Program-made: the position numbers and the translations under genes
In this document: positions 7,613-16,327 of the stretch, in pieces
Layout of the letters: each line of letters starts with the position of its first letter
How positions within the stretch are numbered: the first letter of the stretch is position 1
Assembly: GCA_003219415.1 (NCBI GenBank)
Contig: QHOS01000026.1
Location: 20,371 to 84,370 of the forward strand
Direction of reading: 5' to 3'
Origin: Verrucomicrobiota bacterium
Lineage (GTDB): Bacteria > Verrucomicrobiota > Verrucomicrobiia > Chthoniobacterales > UBA10450
DNA length: 64,000 bases
The notes under the pieces: generated by a model
What the model was told of the DNA's origin: nothing
Database searches by the model: none
What the model saw: only the letters and a program-made list of their open reading frames with translations

Positions 7613-9529
7613 TCAGTCGTTCACGTCGTATTCTCTCAAGCGCGGCAACAACTGTTCAAGAATCGTCGCAACAGATTCATCGACGGTCTGTTGATCGGTG
7701 CGCACAACAATCTCCGGGTCTTCGGGCGCTTCGTAGGGGGCATCGATGCCTGTGAATTCACGAATCTGGCCAGCCCGCGCTTTTTTGTAGAGATGTTTGG
7801 GATCGCGCGCCTCGCAAACCTCCAGCGGCGCATCAACGAAGACTTCGATAAACTCCGCGTTGCCCTCCAGCGCAATCTCGCGCGCGCGGCTACGATCCAT
7901 GCGGTAAGGAGAGATGAACGCGGTAATCACTACTGTGCCGGCATCGGCCATGAGCTTGGCGACTTCACTTACGCGGCGAATATTTTCCACCCGGTCGTCG
8001 GGCGAGAACCCAAGATTTGAGTTCAACCCATGTCGAATGTTGTCACCGTCGAGCACGTACGTATGCATACCACGAAGGAACAGCTCGCGTTCGACTGACT
8101 GAGCAATGGTCGATTTCCCGGCCCCAGAAAGGCCAGTCAACCAAACAACTGCTCCCCGATGGCCGCTCCGCACTGCTCGCGCGTTGGCGGTAATTTTTCC
8201 CTCGGTCCAAAAGATATTTTTGCTTTTTGTAACGGTGCGATCCGTGTAGACGCCGCCGAAAATCGTTCCGCCACCACAAATTTGGCCGTCGTCGATGATG
8301 ACAAACCGTCCGAGGTCCGGAATGCGGTCGTGGTTGTCGATGACAAGTGGCGCCCGGGTTTGGATTGTGAGTCTGCCGATCTCGTTTCGCTGCAATTGTT
8401 CGCGTGCGTCACTCTTCGTCTCCAGTGTCGAGGAATCCATGACTCGCTCGATCGATACGACCTCACATTTCACGTCCTGAGTCGCCAAGCGAAGGCTGTA
8501 CAAATGTCCAACACGCAGTGGCTCGCGCACGATCCAGAAAAGGTCTGCATGAAAACGATTTGCCTCGATCGGCGTTTCGTTTTCGCGCGATGCGACATAG
8601 CCTCGCTCGACAAAAATCTGCTCGCTAAGGGTGATCCCAATCGAATCTCCCGCGACGGCCGGGCCATTTTCCTGCGCGTTCCAGCGCTCGATCGTAGCGA
8701 CCACAGACGCCTTGTTAGCCGGTGAGAACACGAGCTGATCCCCCGCCCTTAGCGTTCCGGTCTCTATCCGGCCTGCAATAATCCGGCGCCCATCGAAGCG
8801 ATAAACATCCTGAACACAAAAGCGAAGTGGAAGATCGACATCGCGCTCCTGCGGTCCCAGCGAATCGAGTGCTTCGAGGACACTCGCCGCGCCGTACCAT
8901 TTCATTTTCGCACTTGCCTGCGCGACATTCTCGCCTTCCCTGGCGGACGCGGGAATAAACGTCCGTGCTTCCAACCCAAGCTCGCGAAGAAACTTTCGAT
9001 ATTCCTGCTCGATCTCGCGAAATCGTTTCTCAGAGTAATCCACAAGATCCATCTTGTTTACGACCACGATGAGATGCTTGATGCCAAGCATGCTCAGCAG
9101 GTAGGCGTGACGGCGACTCTGTTCGCGCACACCTTCGTCGGCGCTGATCACCAGGATGGCCGCGTCGGCTCTCGACGCGCCCGTGATCATGTTCTTTAAG
9201 AATTCCTTGTGCCCTGGCGCGTCGATGATGGCGTATTGGCGCCGCGGCGTTCGAAAAGGAATTTCCGTCGTGTCGATCGTGACGTTTTGTTTTTGCTCCT
9301 CAAGAAGCGCGTCGAGTAAAAAGGCGAATTCAAATCCCATTCCCTCCGCTGCGCATGCCTTTTTTATTTGCTCAATCTTGCCTTCAGGAAGCGAGCCGGT
9401 GTCATGCAAAATGCGACCGATCAGCGTGGACTTCCCGTGATCGACATGACCGACGAAAACGACGCGGAGCGTCGGCGCCGCTGATGATTGCGGATTGCGG
9501 ATTGCGGATTGCGGATTTGTCTGCTCCAT
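7613..9529 (-). CDS. cysNC: Bifunctional sulfate adenylyltransferase subunit 1 / APS kinase (CysNC)
   Basis: The N-terminal CysN GTPase (about 20-440) drives ATP sulfurylase with CysD, and the C-terminal CysC kinase (about 450-635) phosphorylates APS to PAPS. Motifs are [21 protein letters not shown] for the GTPase and GLSGAGKST plus DGDNIRHGL for the kinase. I place the start at ATG 9529. A GTG at 9538 is also possible and overlaps the stop of the preceding four-helix-bundle gene (GTGA). Codons 6-15 are made of a tandem 7-bp repeat (four copies, 9486-9513), an odd extension ahead of the conserved [12 protein letters not shown]. Confidence 0.95.
   Translation of the reverse strand: MEQTNPQSAIRNPQSSAAPTLRVVFVGHVDHGKSTLIGRILHDTGSLPEGKIEQIKKACAAEGMGFEFAFLLDALLEEQKQNVTIDTTEIPFRTPRRQYAIIDAPGHKEFLKNMITGASRADAAILVISADEGVREQSRRHAYLLSMLGIKHLIVVVNKMDLVDYSEKRFREIEQEYRKFLRELGLEARTFIPASAREGENVAQASAKMKWYGAASVLEALDSLGPQERDVDLPLRFCVQDVYRFDGRRIIAGRIETGTLRAGDQLVFSPANKASVVATIERWNAQENGPAVAGDSIGITLSEQIFVERGYVASRENETPIEANRFHADLFWIVREPLRVGHLYSLRLATQDVKCEVVSIERVMDSSTLETKSDAREQLQRNEIGRLTIQTRAPLVIDNHDRIPDLGRFVIIDDGQICGGGTIFGGVYTDRTVTKSKNIFWTEGKITANARAVRSGHRGAVVWLTGLSGAGKSTIAQSVERELFLRGMHTYVLDGDNIRHGLNSNLGFSPDDRVENIRRVSEVAKLMADAGTVVITAFISPYRMDRSRAREIALEGNAEFIEVFVDAPLEVCEARDPKHLYKKARAGQIREFTGIDAPYEAPEDPEIVVRTDQQTVDESVATILEQLLPRLREYDVND
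9486..9513. repeat. Heptanucleotide tandem repeat within the cysNC 5' coding end
   Basis: Four perfect copies of GATTGCG (plus-strand view) followed by a partial copy lie between the cysNC start codon and its GTPase domain. A related non-perfect tract is at 9904-9937 upstream of the four-helix-bundle gene. Because the unit is 7 bp, gain or loss of one copy would change the reading frame. Confidence 0.85.
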
Positions 9530-9534
9530 CAGAT

Positions 9535-9893
9535 TCACGACCAGGGAGCGCGACGCGCTGTCTTAATCGATGCGACGATGGTCGCCAGCAACTCGCCCGT
9601 TTCAACATGCAGCTTCGCCAGCCGCGAGGGCTTAAGAAGTTTGAGTGTCATAATTACTTCCATCCAGTACGCTGCCTCATCGCATTCTTCCTCGACAATG
9701 CCTAGTTTTGCGACGAAGTCAGCTCGCGACTTGGCGCGTGCCGCTGCGCGATAGTTTGCTCCGACGGAAGTTCCGGCGCGCAACAATTGCTGTCCAATTT
9801 CTCGAGCAGCGTCGCTTCTGGGCAAAAATCCACTGCGCGAACGACCCGAATTCCGAATTCAAAAGTACGCTCTCTGAGTTCTTGTGCTGTCAT
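9535..9893 (-). pseudogene. Four-helix bundle protein (S23/ribosomal IVP family), frameshifted
   Basis: Two frames together match the small four-helix-bundle family found as 23S rRNA intervening-sequence proteins and as free genes. The N-terminal part reads MTAQELRERTFEFGIRVV (from ATG 9893). The rest, from LPRSDAAREIGQQLL to the end, reads GTSVGANYRAA and IVEEECDEA in another frame. The break is at a run of five T (minus strand; 9824-9828): one more T would give an uninterrupted frame across DFLPRSD. It is either a decayed gene or a homopolymer sequencing error. It sits between cysD and cysNC, and its TGA overlaps a possible GTG start of cysNC. Confidence 0.8.
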
Positions 9894-9903
9894 ACGCATA
9901 GTT

Positions 9904-9937
9904 TGCAATCCGCAATCCGAACTCCGCAATCCGCAAT
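9904..9937. repeat. Imperfect CCGCAATC simple-sequence tract
   Basis: Several near-copies of GCAATCC/CCGCAAT separate the four-helix-bundle frame from the cysD stop codon. The tract is related in sequence to the perfect repeat at 9486-9513 and to a short copy just before 31079. Confidence 0.65.
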
Positions 9938-10755
9938 TACAAGAATCCCTTCGCCCTCAACTTCTGCATGGCATTCCGTTCGTAATGGTCCTGCGCGCGG
10001 CCGGCGCGCTCAGTCGTCTTTGTTGCTTCCAGTTCGGCAATGATCTCGTCGATCGTCGAAGCAGTGCTCTCGATGGCTTGCGTGATGGGACTACAGCCCA
10101 ACGACCGAAATCGTCTTCCGTTTCGAGCGAAATACATTTGTGGAATGGGAATGTTTTCCCGTTGTATGTAGCGCCAGATATCTACCTCGGTCCAATCGAG
10201 CAACGGTTGGATGCGAACATGTTCTCCTTTGGCGGCTGTGGTTACGAATTGGCTCCAGAATTCAGGAGGCTGATCCTTGTAGTCCCATTCAAACTGCGCG
10301 TTGCGCGGCGAAAAATATCGCTCCTTCGCGCGAGTTGGATCTTCGTCGCGCCGAATGCCCGTGATCAGCGCGTCCCATTTGTACTCTGCAAGCACCTGCT
10401 GCAAGGCTACGGTCTTTAACTCGTGTGTGACCGTTACGGGGTCGTGTGTCTCATAACCAATCCCACGGGCGCGGGCTTCGGTATTGATTTTGACGATGAG
10501 ATTGAGGTTATGATGTTTCGTTGCCCATTCGCGGAATTCCAGCATTTCCGGGAATTCGTAGGTCGTGTCGATATGCAGAACCGGAAAGGGAACGCGGCCG
10601 AAGAAAGCCTTGCGCGCGAGCCAGACGAGAACGTTTGAATCCTTGCCCATCGACCAGGGCATGGCGATATTTTTGAAAACGTGATACGCCTCGCGGAAAA
10701 TAAAAATGCTTTGATTCTCGAGATCGTCGAGATGAGTGCGCTGGATATTGGTCAT
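9937..10755 (-). CDS. cysD: Sulfate adenylyltransferase subunit 2 (CysD)
   Basis: CysD is the catalytic subunit of ATP sulfurylase, forming APS from sulfate and ATP with help from the CysN GTPase. The PP-loop SMGKDS (35-40) is present, followed by HIDTTYEFPEM, GIRRDEDPTRAKE and a C-terminal GCSPIT motif. Length (272 aa) is slightly below the usual ~300. The start at ATG 10755 gives MTNIQRTHLDDLE, a typical opening. It is the first gene of a cysD - four-helix bundle - cysNC - GNAT transcript. Confidence 0.95.
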   Translation of the reverse strand: MTNIQRTHLDDLENQSIFIFREAYHVFKNIAMPWSMGKDSNVLVWLARKAFFGRVPFPVLHIDTTYEFPEMLEFREWATKHHNLNLIVKINTEARARGIGYETHDPVTVTHELKTVALQQVLAEYKWDALITGIRRDEDPTRAKERYFSPRNAQFEWDYKDQPPEFWSQFVTTAAKGEHVRIQPLLDWTEVDIWRYIQRENIPIPQMYFARNGRRFRSLGCSPITQAIESTASTIDEIIAELEATKTTERAGRAQDHYERNAMQKLRAKGFL

Positions 10756-10795
10756 GTCTAGGTAGTGGCGGTTCTATACAATCGGCAGGCGCATG

Positions 10796-10960
10796 CTGCA
10801 AGAAAGGGAGAGCAAAGTTCCAAATCTCAAGTCCCAAATTTCAAGGAAATCCTAACCCTTCAATACTCAAATCAGTAATGCACTATTATTTTGGTATTTG
10901 GACCTTTGAAGTTTGTTTGGAACTTGGGGTTTGGGATTTGGAGCTTATTATTGGGTTGCG
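10796..10960. repeat. Divergent-promoter gap filled with AT-richer inverted simple-sequence tracts
   Basis: The gap between cysD (minus) and nuoB (plus) carries tracts such as CAAATCTCAAGTCCCAAATTTC and, further right, the opposite-strand type GGAACTTGGGGTTTGGGATTTGG. The two flanks are roughly inverted relative to each other. I see no convincing sigma-70 pair, although both genes must be transcribed outwards from here. Confidence 0.5.
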
Positions 10961-10988
10961 TGCTTAACGCCCAATCTTAACTTTTCTT

Positions 10989-11525
10989 ATGTCGGAAATA
11001 CGCGCGACAGCATACGATTCAAAGATCGAAGGGAACGTGATTTTTACGCGCTTCGATGCGGCCCTGAACTGGGTCCGCAAGAACTCGCTTTGGCCAATGC
11101 CGATGGGCCTGGCCTGTTGCGCGATCGAGTTAATGGCGGCAGCTGCATCGCGCTTCGATATTGCTCGATTCGGTGCCGAAGTGATGCGCTTTTCACCGCG
11201 GCAATGCGATGTGATGATTGTGGCGGGTACCGTTACCTACAAAATGGCGCTGGCGGTAAGACGAATTTACGAGCAAATGCCGGAGCCGAAGTGGGTGATT
11301 GCCATGGGCGCATGCGCTTCCACCGGCGGGATGTATCGCTCGTACGCCGTGTTGCAGGGAATCGATCAGCTTTTGCCAGTTGACGTTTATATTTCTGGTT
11401 GCCCGCCTCGTCCGGAGGCGCTGCTGGCGGGACTAATGAAATTGCAGGAGAAAATTTCCGGGGAACGCTCATTCAGAAACCAGAAACCGGAACTGGCAGA
11501 AAAGCTTGAGGAAGCGTTCGGATGA
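10989..11525 (+). CDS. nuoB: NADH-quinone oxidoreductase subunit B (NuoB)
   Basis: NuoB holds the N2 iron-sulfur cluster next to the quinone site of complex I. Cys43-Cys44 (in GLACCAIE), Cys109 (GACAS) and Cys138 (SGCPP) provide the four expected ligands. Length (178 aa) is normal. It is followed immediately by nuoC (the stop abuts the next frame). nuoA is not upstream and nuoD is not downstream: cysD lies on the other side and a convergent phosphodiesterase gene follows nuoC. Confidence 0.95.
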   Translation: MSEIRATAYDSKIEGNVIFTRFDAALNWVRKNSLWPMPMGLACCAIELMAAAASRFDIARFGAEVMRFSPRQCDVMIVAGTVTYKMALAVRRIYEQMPEPKWVIAMGACASTGGMYRSYAVLQGIDQLLPVDVYISGCPPRPEALLAGLMKLQEKISGERSFRNQKPELAEKLEEAFG

Positions 11526-11548
11526 TTGTCTGCGCGGGCATTCATAAT

Positions 11549-11572
11549 TGTAGGGCAAGCGCGTCGCTTGCC
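11549..11572. repeat. Interspersed inverted repeat between nuoB and nuoC
   Basis: TTGTAGG followed by a perfect 7-bp stem GGCAAGC/GCTTGCC (11554-11560 and 11566-11572). It lies in the nuoB-nuoC gap, just ahead of the preferred nuoC start. Confidence 0.7.
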
Positions 11573-11579
11573 ATTCAGC

Positions 11580-12176
11580 ATGCCCGACAACAGCATACGC
11601 ATGACTGAACAGGAGCTGCTCCACTCGTTGGCCAATGTGTATGGGCCCAAGATTCAGCACCAGGCTGAATTTCGTGGTGAGACGACCTGTGCGATTGCAG
11701 CAAACGATCTTCGCGAGATCTCGAAATTTTGCCGGGACAAACTCCTGTTCGATTACCTAATCGATATCACGAGCATCGACGACTTCGGAGAAGAACCGCG
11801 TTTCGAAATTGTTTATCATCTTTACTCGATGCCGCACGCAGTTCATCTGCGCTTAAAGTTAAAAGTTCCGGAAGACTCCGGCGCTGTGGATACGATTTCC
11901 GACATTTGGCCGACGGCGAATTGGCACGAGCGCGAGATTTACGACATGATGGGAATCAGGTTTAACGGACATCCCGATCTCCGTCGTATTTTGATGTGGG
12001 ACGGCTACCCGTTCTTCCCGCTGCGAAAAGATTTCCCGCTCGAAGGACTTCCCAGCGAAATGCCCGATGTGGCTTTCACAAAAGTCACACCTTTGGAAGG
12101 CGGCCCCTTTGTTACTGTGCCGAGCACTGCGACCTCCAAAGACCGCGAACCGCGCGCTCGGCCACCGGAATTGTAA
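11580..12176 (+). CDS. nuoC: NADH-quinone oxidoreductase subunit C (NuoC)
   Basis: NuoC is the 30-kDa peripheral-arm subunit of complex I. The diagnostic block WHEREIYDMMGIRFNGHPDLRR is present in pieces (WHEREIYDMMG, HPDLRRIL), with FPLRKDFPLEG after it. I start the gene at ATG 11580 (ATG 11601, MTEQELL, is an alternative), because the upstream in-frame codons from 11526 are made of an interspersed repeat. The C-terminal tail after the conserved block is Pro/Arg-rich and unusual. It is not fused to NuoD. Confidence 0.93.
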   Translation: MPDNSIRMTEQELLHSLANVYGPKIQHQAEFRGETTCAIAANDLREISKFCRDKLLFDYLIDITSIDDFGEEPRFEIVYHLYSMPHAVHLRLKLKVPEDSGAVDTISDIWPTANWHEREIYDMMGIRFNGHPDLRRILMWDGYPFFPLRKDFPLEGLPSEMPDVAFTKVTPLEGGPFVTVPSTATSKDREPRARPPEL

Positions 12177-12186
12177 GTTCGACGCT

Positions 12187-12210
12187 GCGCGCCCGGCGGT
12201 CGCGCCCTAA
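12187..12210. repeat. Reverse-oriented copy of the TGTAGGGCGCGACC repeat
   Basis: Read on the minus strand it gives TTAGGGCGCGACCGCC then GGGCGCGC, almost identical to the copy at 4972. It lies in the short gap between the convergent nuoC and PgpH-like genes and could serve both as a transcription end. Confidence 0.75.
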
Positions 12211-12213
12211 CCA

Positions 12214-13860
12214 TTACGCGGCTGAGACCGGCGGAGCCGTTTCAGGTTTTCGCGTCGCGACCATCACGTCTGGGCGCAAACCTTCTTCGCGCGGAATGAT
12301 GGTCGTCGTTTTTTGGCCTGGCTTCGGATAGGCAATTCGGCTATGCAGCATCATTAAGAGCGTGAATCGGAAACGCTCTGCGATGATTTTCAATTCGCCC
12401 AGCGTGAGATCGCAGTCGTCCAGCTGCCGGTCGCTAATGCGCTCCTCAATCAGTTCGTTTACGAGCGTTTCGATTTTTTGCGGCGTAGGTTTCTCCAGAC
12501 TGCGTGAGGCGCTCTCGACGGTGTCAGCCAGACTCACGATGGCGCTTTCCTTTGTTTGAGGTTTCGGTCCGCCGTAACGAAAACTCTCTTCCTTCACGTC
12601 TGGAATATCGTCCTCGCGCAGCTTCATAATTTTGCCGCCAGCACGTGCATCTTCATGCTGCTGAAGCGCCCGTTGATAAAAATAACGGACGATTGATGTG
12701 CCGTGATGCTCCTGGATGATGTCAATGATGCGCTGATTCAGTCTGTATTTCAGGGCGAGATCAACGCCTTCCTTCACATGCGCGATGATGATCAACGCGC
12801 TCATCGTCGGCGCGAGGTCATCGTGCGGATTGCGTTCGAAGCTCATGTTCTCAGTGAAGTATTCCGGCTTCACCAATTTGCCCACGTCATGAAAATAAGC
12901 GCAGACGCGGCAAAGCGTGGCGTTTGCGCCGATCGCTTCCGCGGCGGCTTCGGCGAGATTGGCGACGACCAGGCTGTGGTGATATGTCCCCGGCGCTTCG
13001 ATGGTCATGCGGCGCAGTAACGGGTGATTGAGATCGGACGCTTCCAGCCAGGAAATGTCCGTTGTGATTTGAAACAGGTTTTCGAGGATCGGCAGTGCGC
13101 CGCCAACCAGAGTCGCGGTCAAAATTCCATTACCGATCGCGAGCGCACTTTGATATCCAAGCATGCCCCAATCATTGGCCGTCGGATAAAACCAGCTGAT
13201 TGGCCCGATTAAACCAAACGTCAGCGACAGTAACCAAATGGCGAGCCCAACGCAGAAACCAGCACGGACCAATTGGCCGCGCCGTCGCACCTGCAACGTA
13301 AGGGAAACTGCTGTAAACCCGCTGATTAGACTCGTTACCAGCAAGGGCGCGTCAATAGGACCAAAGAGGATGCTGCTCCATAGACTTACAAAAAATGCGG
13401 CGTACAGGCCATGATGACGGCCCAACAAAACGCTCAGCACAAGCGGTGCAAACGCATAGGGCATGATCAACCCCGCCATTTCAGGCTTCAAGAATCGATA
13501 ACTGCCACTGTTACAAAGCACGAGCAGCAATTTGGTAACGGAAAGTTGCACCAGAATGACGCTAAAGATGAGAAGAATGCGCGAGCTTCGCGAAAAGCTC
13601 CTGGGCTGGTTGATCCAAAGCTGAGTAATCGCGGTGGCCAGGACCAGCAGCGCAATGACAAAATTCTTGGTCGGCTCAGGTTGCTGACCGCTAAAAACGA
13701 GAAACGCGAGGCCACCGACAAATACCGCAAAGATCACGACCTTGGTGTAAGGCGAGTATTCTAAATTGCGCTTTAGTTCGCTCCGCGCTCGGCGGCGCCG
13801 CATTTTCCGCGAGGCGAGGCCACGTCTGATGAGTCTTCCGCGTTTAAAGGAATCGAACAT
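12214..13860 (-). CDS. PgpH-like membrane HD phosphodiesterase (cyclic-di-AMP hydrolase family)
   Basis: The C-terminal half holds an HD domain with HHSLVVANLAE, the metal-binding HD pair in YFHDVGKL, and HHGT. This is the PgpH arrangement that degrades cyclic di-AMP. The N-terminal half has about seven or eight hydrophobic helices. I use ATG 13860 (MFDSFKRG), seven bases after the phoH stop, rather than the longer frame from 13989 that overlaps phoH. At 548 aa it is shorter than usual PgpH (about 700 aa or more) and seems to lack most of the extracytoplasmic HDED sensor domain. The phoH-pgpH order is a common gene pairing, but ybeY is not next. Confidence 0.85.
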   Translation of the reverse strand: MFDSFKRGRLIRRGLASRKMRRRRARSELKRNLEYSPYTKVVIFAVFVGGLAFLVFSGQQPEPTKNFVIALLVLATAITQLWINQPRSFSRSSRILLIFSVILVQLSVTKLLLVLCNSGSYRFLKPEMAGLIMPYAFAPLVLSVLLGRHHGLYAAFFVSLWSSILFGPIDAPLLVTSLISGFTAVSLTLQVRRRGQLVRAGFCVGLAIWLLSLTFGLIGPISWFYPTANDWGMLGYQSALAIGNGILTATLVGGALPILENLFQITTDISWLEASDLNHPLLRRMTIEAPGTYHHSLVVANLAEAAAEAIGANATLCRVCAYFHDVGKLVKPEYFTENMSFERNPHDDLAPTMSALIIIAHVKEGVDLALKYRLNQRIIDIIQEHHGTSIVRYFYQRALQQHEDARAGGKIMKLREDDIPDVKEESFRYGGPKPQTKESAIVSLADTVESASRSLEKPTPQKIETLVNELIEERISDRQLDDCDLTLGELKIIAERFRFTLLMMLHSRIAYPKPGQKTTTIIPREEGLRPDVMVATRKPETAPPVSAA

Positions 13861-13867
13861 TTCTTTT

Positions 13868-14845
13868 TTACTTGCGTGACGCCGGCGCAGGCGATCGGTG
13901 CTGCTGGTAGGCGCCAATAATGGCACGGACCAATTCATGCCGCACAACGTCGCGCTCCGTAAAATACACAGTGGCGATGCCCGGGACATTTTTTAATGCC
14001 TGCAATGCTTCCACCACTCCGGAGCGCTTGTTCGCCGGCAAATCAATCTGCGTGACGTCGCCGGTCACCACGCATTTGGAATTCAAACCGATTCGCGTCA
14101 GCAACATGAACATCTGTTCGGTGGTTGTGTTTTGCGCTTCATCCAGGATGACAAAAGCATTACTCAAAGTGCGCCCGCGCATGTACGCCAGCGGAGCCAC
14201 TTCAATGGTCTGCCGCGCAACCGCGCGCTCGATTTCCTCTGGTTCTAACATTTCACGCAGGGCGTCGTAAAGCGGCCGCAGGTATGGCGTGATCTTTTGT
14301 TCGAGGTCACCCGGGAGAAAACCGAGCGCTTCACCGGCTTCCACTGCGGGTCGGGTCAAAACAATGCGCGCGACCTGCTCCTTCTTGAGGGCCGCAACCG
14401 CCATGGCCACGGCGAGGTAAGTTTTTCCCGTGCCAGCCGGTCCGATTCCAAAAACAACATCGTGCTTTTGAATTGCCTCGACGTACGCCCGCTGATTCGC
14501 GCTTCGCGCTACAATCGGTGGTTTGCGCGACGAGGTGGTGATTTTCGTTGAAACAACGTCGCCAAGATTCTCATCGCGCTCTTCGGACACGGCCTTAAGC
14601 GCATAATTGAATTCGTGCTTTTGAATGTCCACCCCCTGCTGGCGGACCTTCTCGAGTTGCTCAAACACGTGCTGCGCTTTATCGACGCGGTTTGCGTCTC
14701 CTTCGAGTTTCACCCAGCCTTCGCGGGTTGTCACTTTCACGCCAAGCGAGTCCTCAAGGTTCTTCAAAAGCTTGATGTCGTTGGCGTAGAGCGACTGCAA
14801 AGCGCGCGGGCTCTCAAACTGGAGGGTGCGAGTTTCAGTCATCAT
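13868..14845 (-). CDS. PhoH-family ATPase (PhoL-type)
   Basis: PhoH-like ATPases act in RNA metabolism and are usually encoded with ybeY and pgpH. The Walker A GPAGTGKT is followed by LTRPAVEAGEALGFLPGD, Walker B VILDEAQNTT and TGDVTQIDLP. The N-terminal 100 residues contain the KH-like segment common to this family. Length 325 aa. ATG codons at 14845 and 14842 are both possible; the TTG just before them is less likely. It is cotranscribed with the HD phosphodiesterase gene. Confidence 0.92.
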   Translation of the reverse strand: MMTETRTLQFESPRALQSLYANDIKLLKNLEDSLGVKVTTREGWVKLEGDANRVDKAQHVFEQLEKVRQQGVDIQKHEFNYALKAVSEERDENLGDVVSTKITTSSRKPPIVARSANQRAYVEAIQKHDVVFGIGPAGTGKTYLAVAMAVAALKKEQVARIVLTRPAVEAGEALGFLPGDLEQKITPYLRPLYDALREMLEPEEIERAVARQTIEVAPLAYMRGRTLSNAFVILDEAQNTTTEQMFMLLTRIGLNSKCVVTGDVTQIDLPANKRSGVVEALQALKNVPGIATVYFTERDVVRHELVRAIIGAYQQHRSPAPASRK

Positions 14846-14909
14846 CAATCCGTGGCATCAGCCTCTTGCAGATCGAGTATTGGCTGAGGCCAACGCCACT
14901 AAGCCTGAT

Positions 14910-15359
14910 CTACCGGAATCCATATACCAGCGCCCAATGCGTGCGTTCCTCCGGCGATTCCTCCACGCTGACGATGATAAAGTAACTACCGGTAGTCTTT
15001 GGAATGATGTGCGCAGCCGCAAAATGGCCTTTCTCCCAGCTGTCTGGTTCCTCTGCCAGCTTTCCATCCGAATCGTAAATGTGAACGGACACCTTCGCCC
15101 GATCGGCTTCTGTTCCCAGCCAGAACCAATATTCGTTCCCTTTGAATAATTGTTGCCGGACCGCTTTCTTTTCGCCCGAAGCGAGGTCGCCTCCCCAGTA
15201 ATCCTCGCGCACTTGAAATCCCTGTTTTACGTATGGTTCTGCTGCCTGAAGAGCAAACGACTGTGCATCATCCACTGAGGCAAAGCTGGCGCGCTGCATT
15301 ATCACGAATGCCGCCAGCAGGGAGCTTGTGCGGAAAAGAATCTTTGCGAAACCGTTCAT
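14910..15359 (-). CDS. Secreted protein of unknown function
   Basis: 149 aa with an N-terminal signal-type segment (LFRTSSLLAAFVIMQRASFA, about 8-27). The mature part is a probable beta-sandwich with WFWLGTEADRAKVSVHIYD and GSYFIIVSVEE. That layout resembles PPC-like or other small extracellular beta domains, but I cannot name the family. A GGAAG sequence lies a few bases ahead of the ATG. It directly follows the gene starting at 16169 with a 9-bp gap, so the two are likely one transcript. Confidence 0.7.
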   Translation of the reverse strand: MNGFAKILFRTSSLLAAFVIMQRASFASVDDAQSFALQAAEPYVKQGFQVREDYWGGDLASGEKKAVRQQLFKGNEYWFWLGTEADRAKVSVHIYDSDGKLAEEPDSWEKGHFAAAHIIPKTTGSYFIIVSVEESPEERTHWALVYGFR

Positions 15360-15368
15360 CGAAGCTTC

Positions 15369-16169
15369 CTAATCTCTCGTGACGATGCCGGTACCGAGCC
15401 GGGTCGTGATCTCGTTGACCTTCTTAACTGATTCGGCAGGAATATGAGCGTTGCCGACATCGATTAGAGGCTTTACCTCCCCAAGGGCCTCCCGAATCTG
15501 GTGAATGATCGGGAGGTTAAACTCGGGCATAGCCTTTAGTCTTGTCTGAAAATAAGCCAGGAGATCGGGCTGATGCAGAAGCTCGGCGCCATCAGTGGAA
15601 AAATGCTGTTTCACTACCGAGGTCAATACCTCCGTGCCACGCAGCCACCCGCCCAGACTCACGAGCTGCGATAATTTTTCATCGTGCACTTCGTTCATGG
15701 CCTGTTGCACGCTGTTTTGGGTTCGGTCCAGTTCCTGCCGGACATTTTCCCAATTTCGCTTATCTGCCGCCTCGATGATCGCCTTGGCATGTGGCGTGAT
15801 CGAGTTTCCTACGCCAATCCCCTTTGCCAATGCCAGAACACGCTGCCCAATATCCTTTACCGTCGGCGCGTCTTCAGCCTGCACCGCTATAAAACCATCG
15901 GCAATCACCGCCCCCAGTAAGAGGGCAATACGCGGACGCTCCGTGAAATTTGGTCCCTTGTCGCTGCGGACGTGTTCCTTCCAATTGACCGCACCCAGCT
16001 TGTTCAGCGCCCCGAAGATTTCGTTCGGCAACGGCACCACAACATCTTCCACAGTCATGGATAATTGGTTAATATTGATGTGCTGCGGTGCCTGGGCGCC
16101 ATGCGCACACAGGGCAAGGCCACCTACCGCGGCTACACTTAACTTCAAATGTTTACTAAACAGAATCAT
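15369..16169 (-). CDS. Secreted helical protein of unknown function
   Basis: 266 aa with a signal peptide (LKLSVAAVGGLALCAHGAQA, about 8-27). The mature region is mostly helical with a repeated pattern of 'ALNKLG', 'LDRTQNSVQQAMNEVHDEK' and 'IREALGEVKPLIDV'. I do not recognise a catalytic motif. It forms a pair with the downstream secreted protein, and both are preceded by a divergent gap shared with rfaE1. Likely periplasmic. Confidence 0.7.
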   Translation of the reverse strand: MILFSKHLKLSVAAVGGLALCAHGAQAPQHININQLSMTVEDVVVPLPNEIFGALNKLGAVNWKEHVRSDKGPNFTERPRIALLLGAVIADGFIAVQAEDAPTVKDIGQRVLALAKGIGVGNSITPHAKAIIEAADKRNWENVRQELDRTQNSVQQAMNEVHDEKLSQLVSLGGWLRGTEVLTSVVKQHFSTDGAELLHQPDLLAYFQTRLKAMPEFNLPIIHQIREALGEVKPLIDVGNAHIPAESVKKVNEITTRLGTGIVTRD

Positions 16170-16327
16170 TGGGAGCTTCGAATGTTGATTTCGGGTTCGT
16201 ATTCAGGATTTAATGAAGCGAACTTTAAGCAAAACCGCTGCTGTACACAAATCCCTGCTCAAAACATTTTGAAGCCTCTGAACCGAAACAGTCCATCACC
16301 ACTGCGGCGTCGCTGCCTGCGTTCCTT

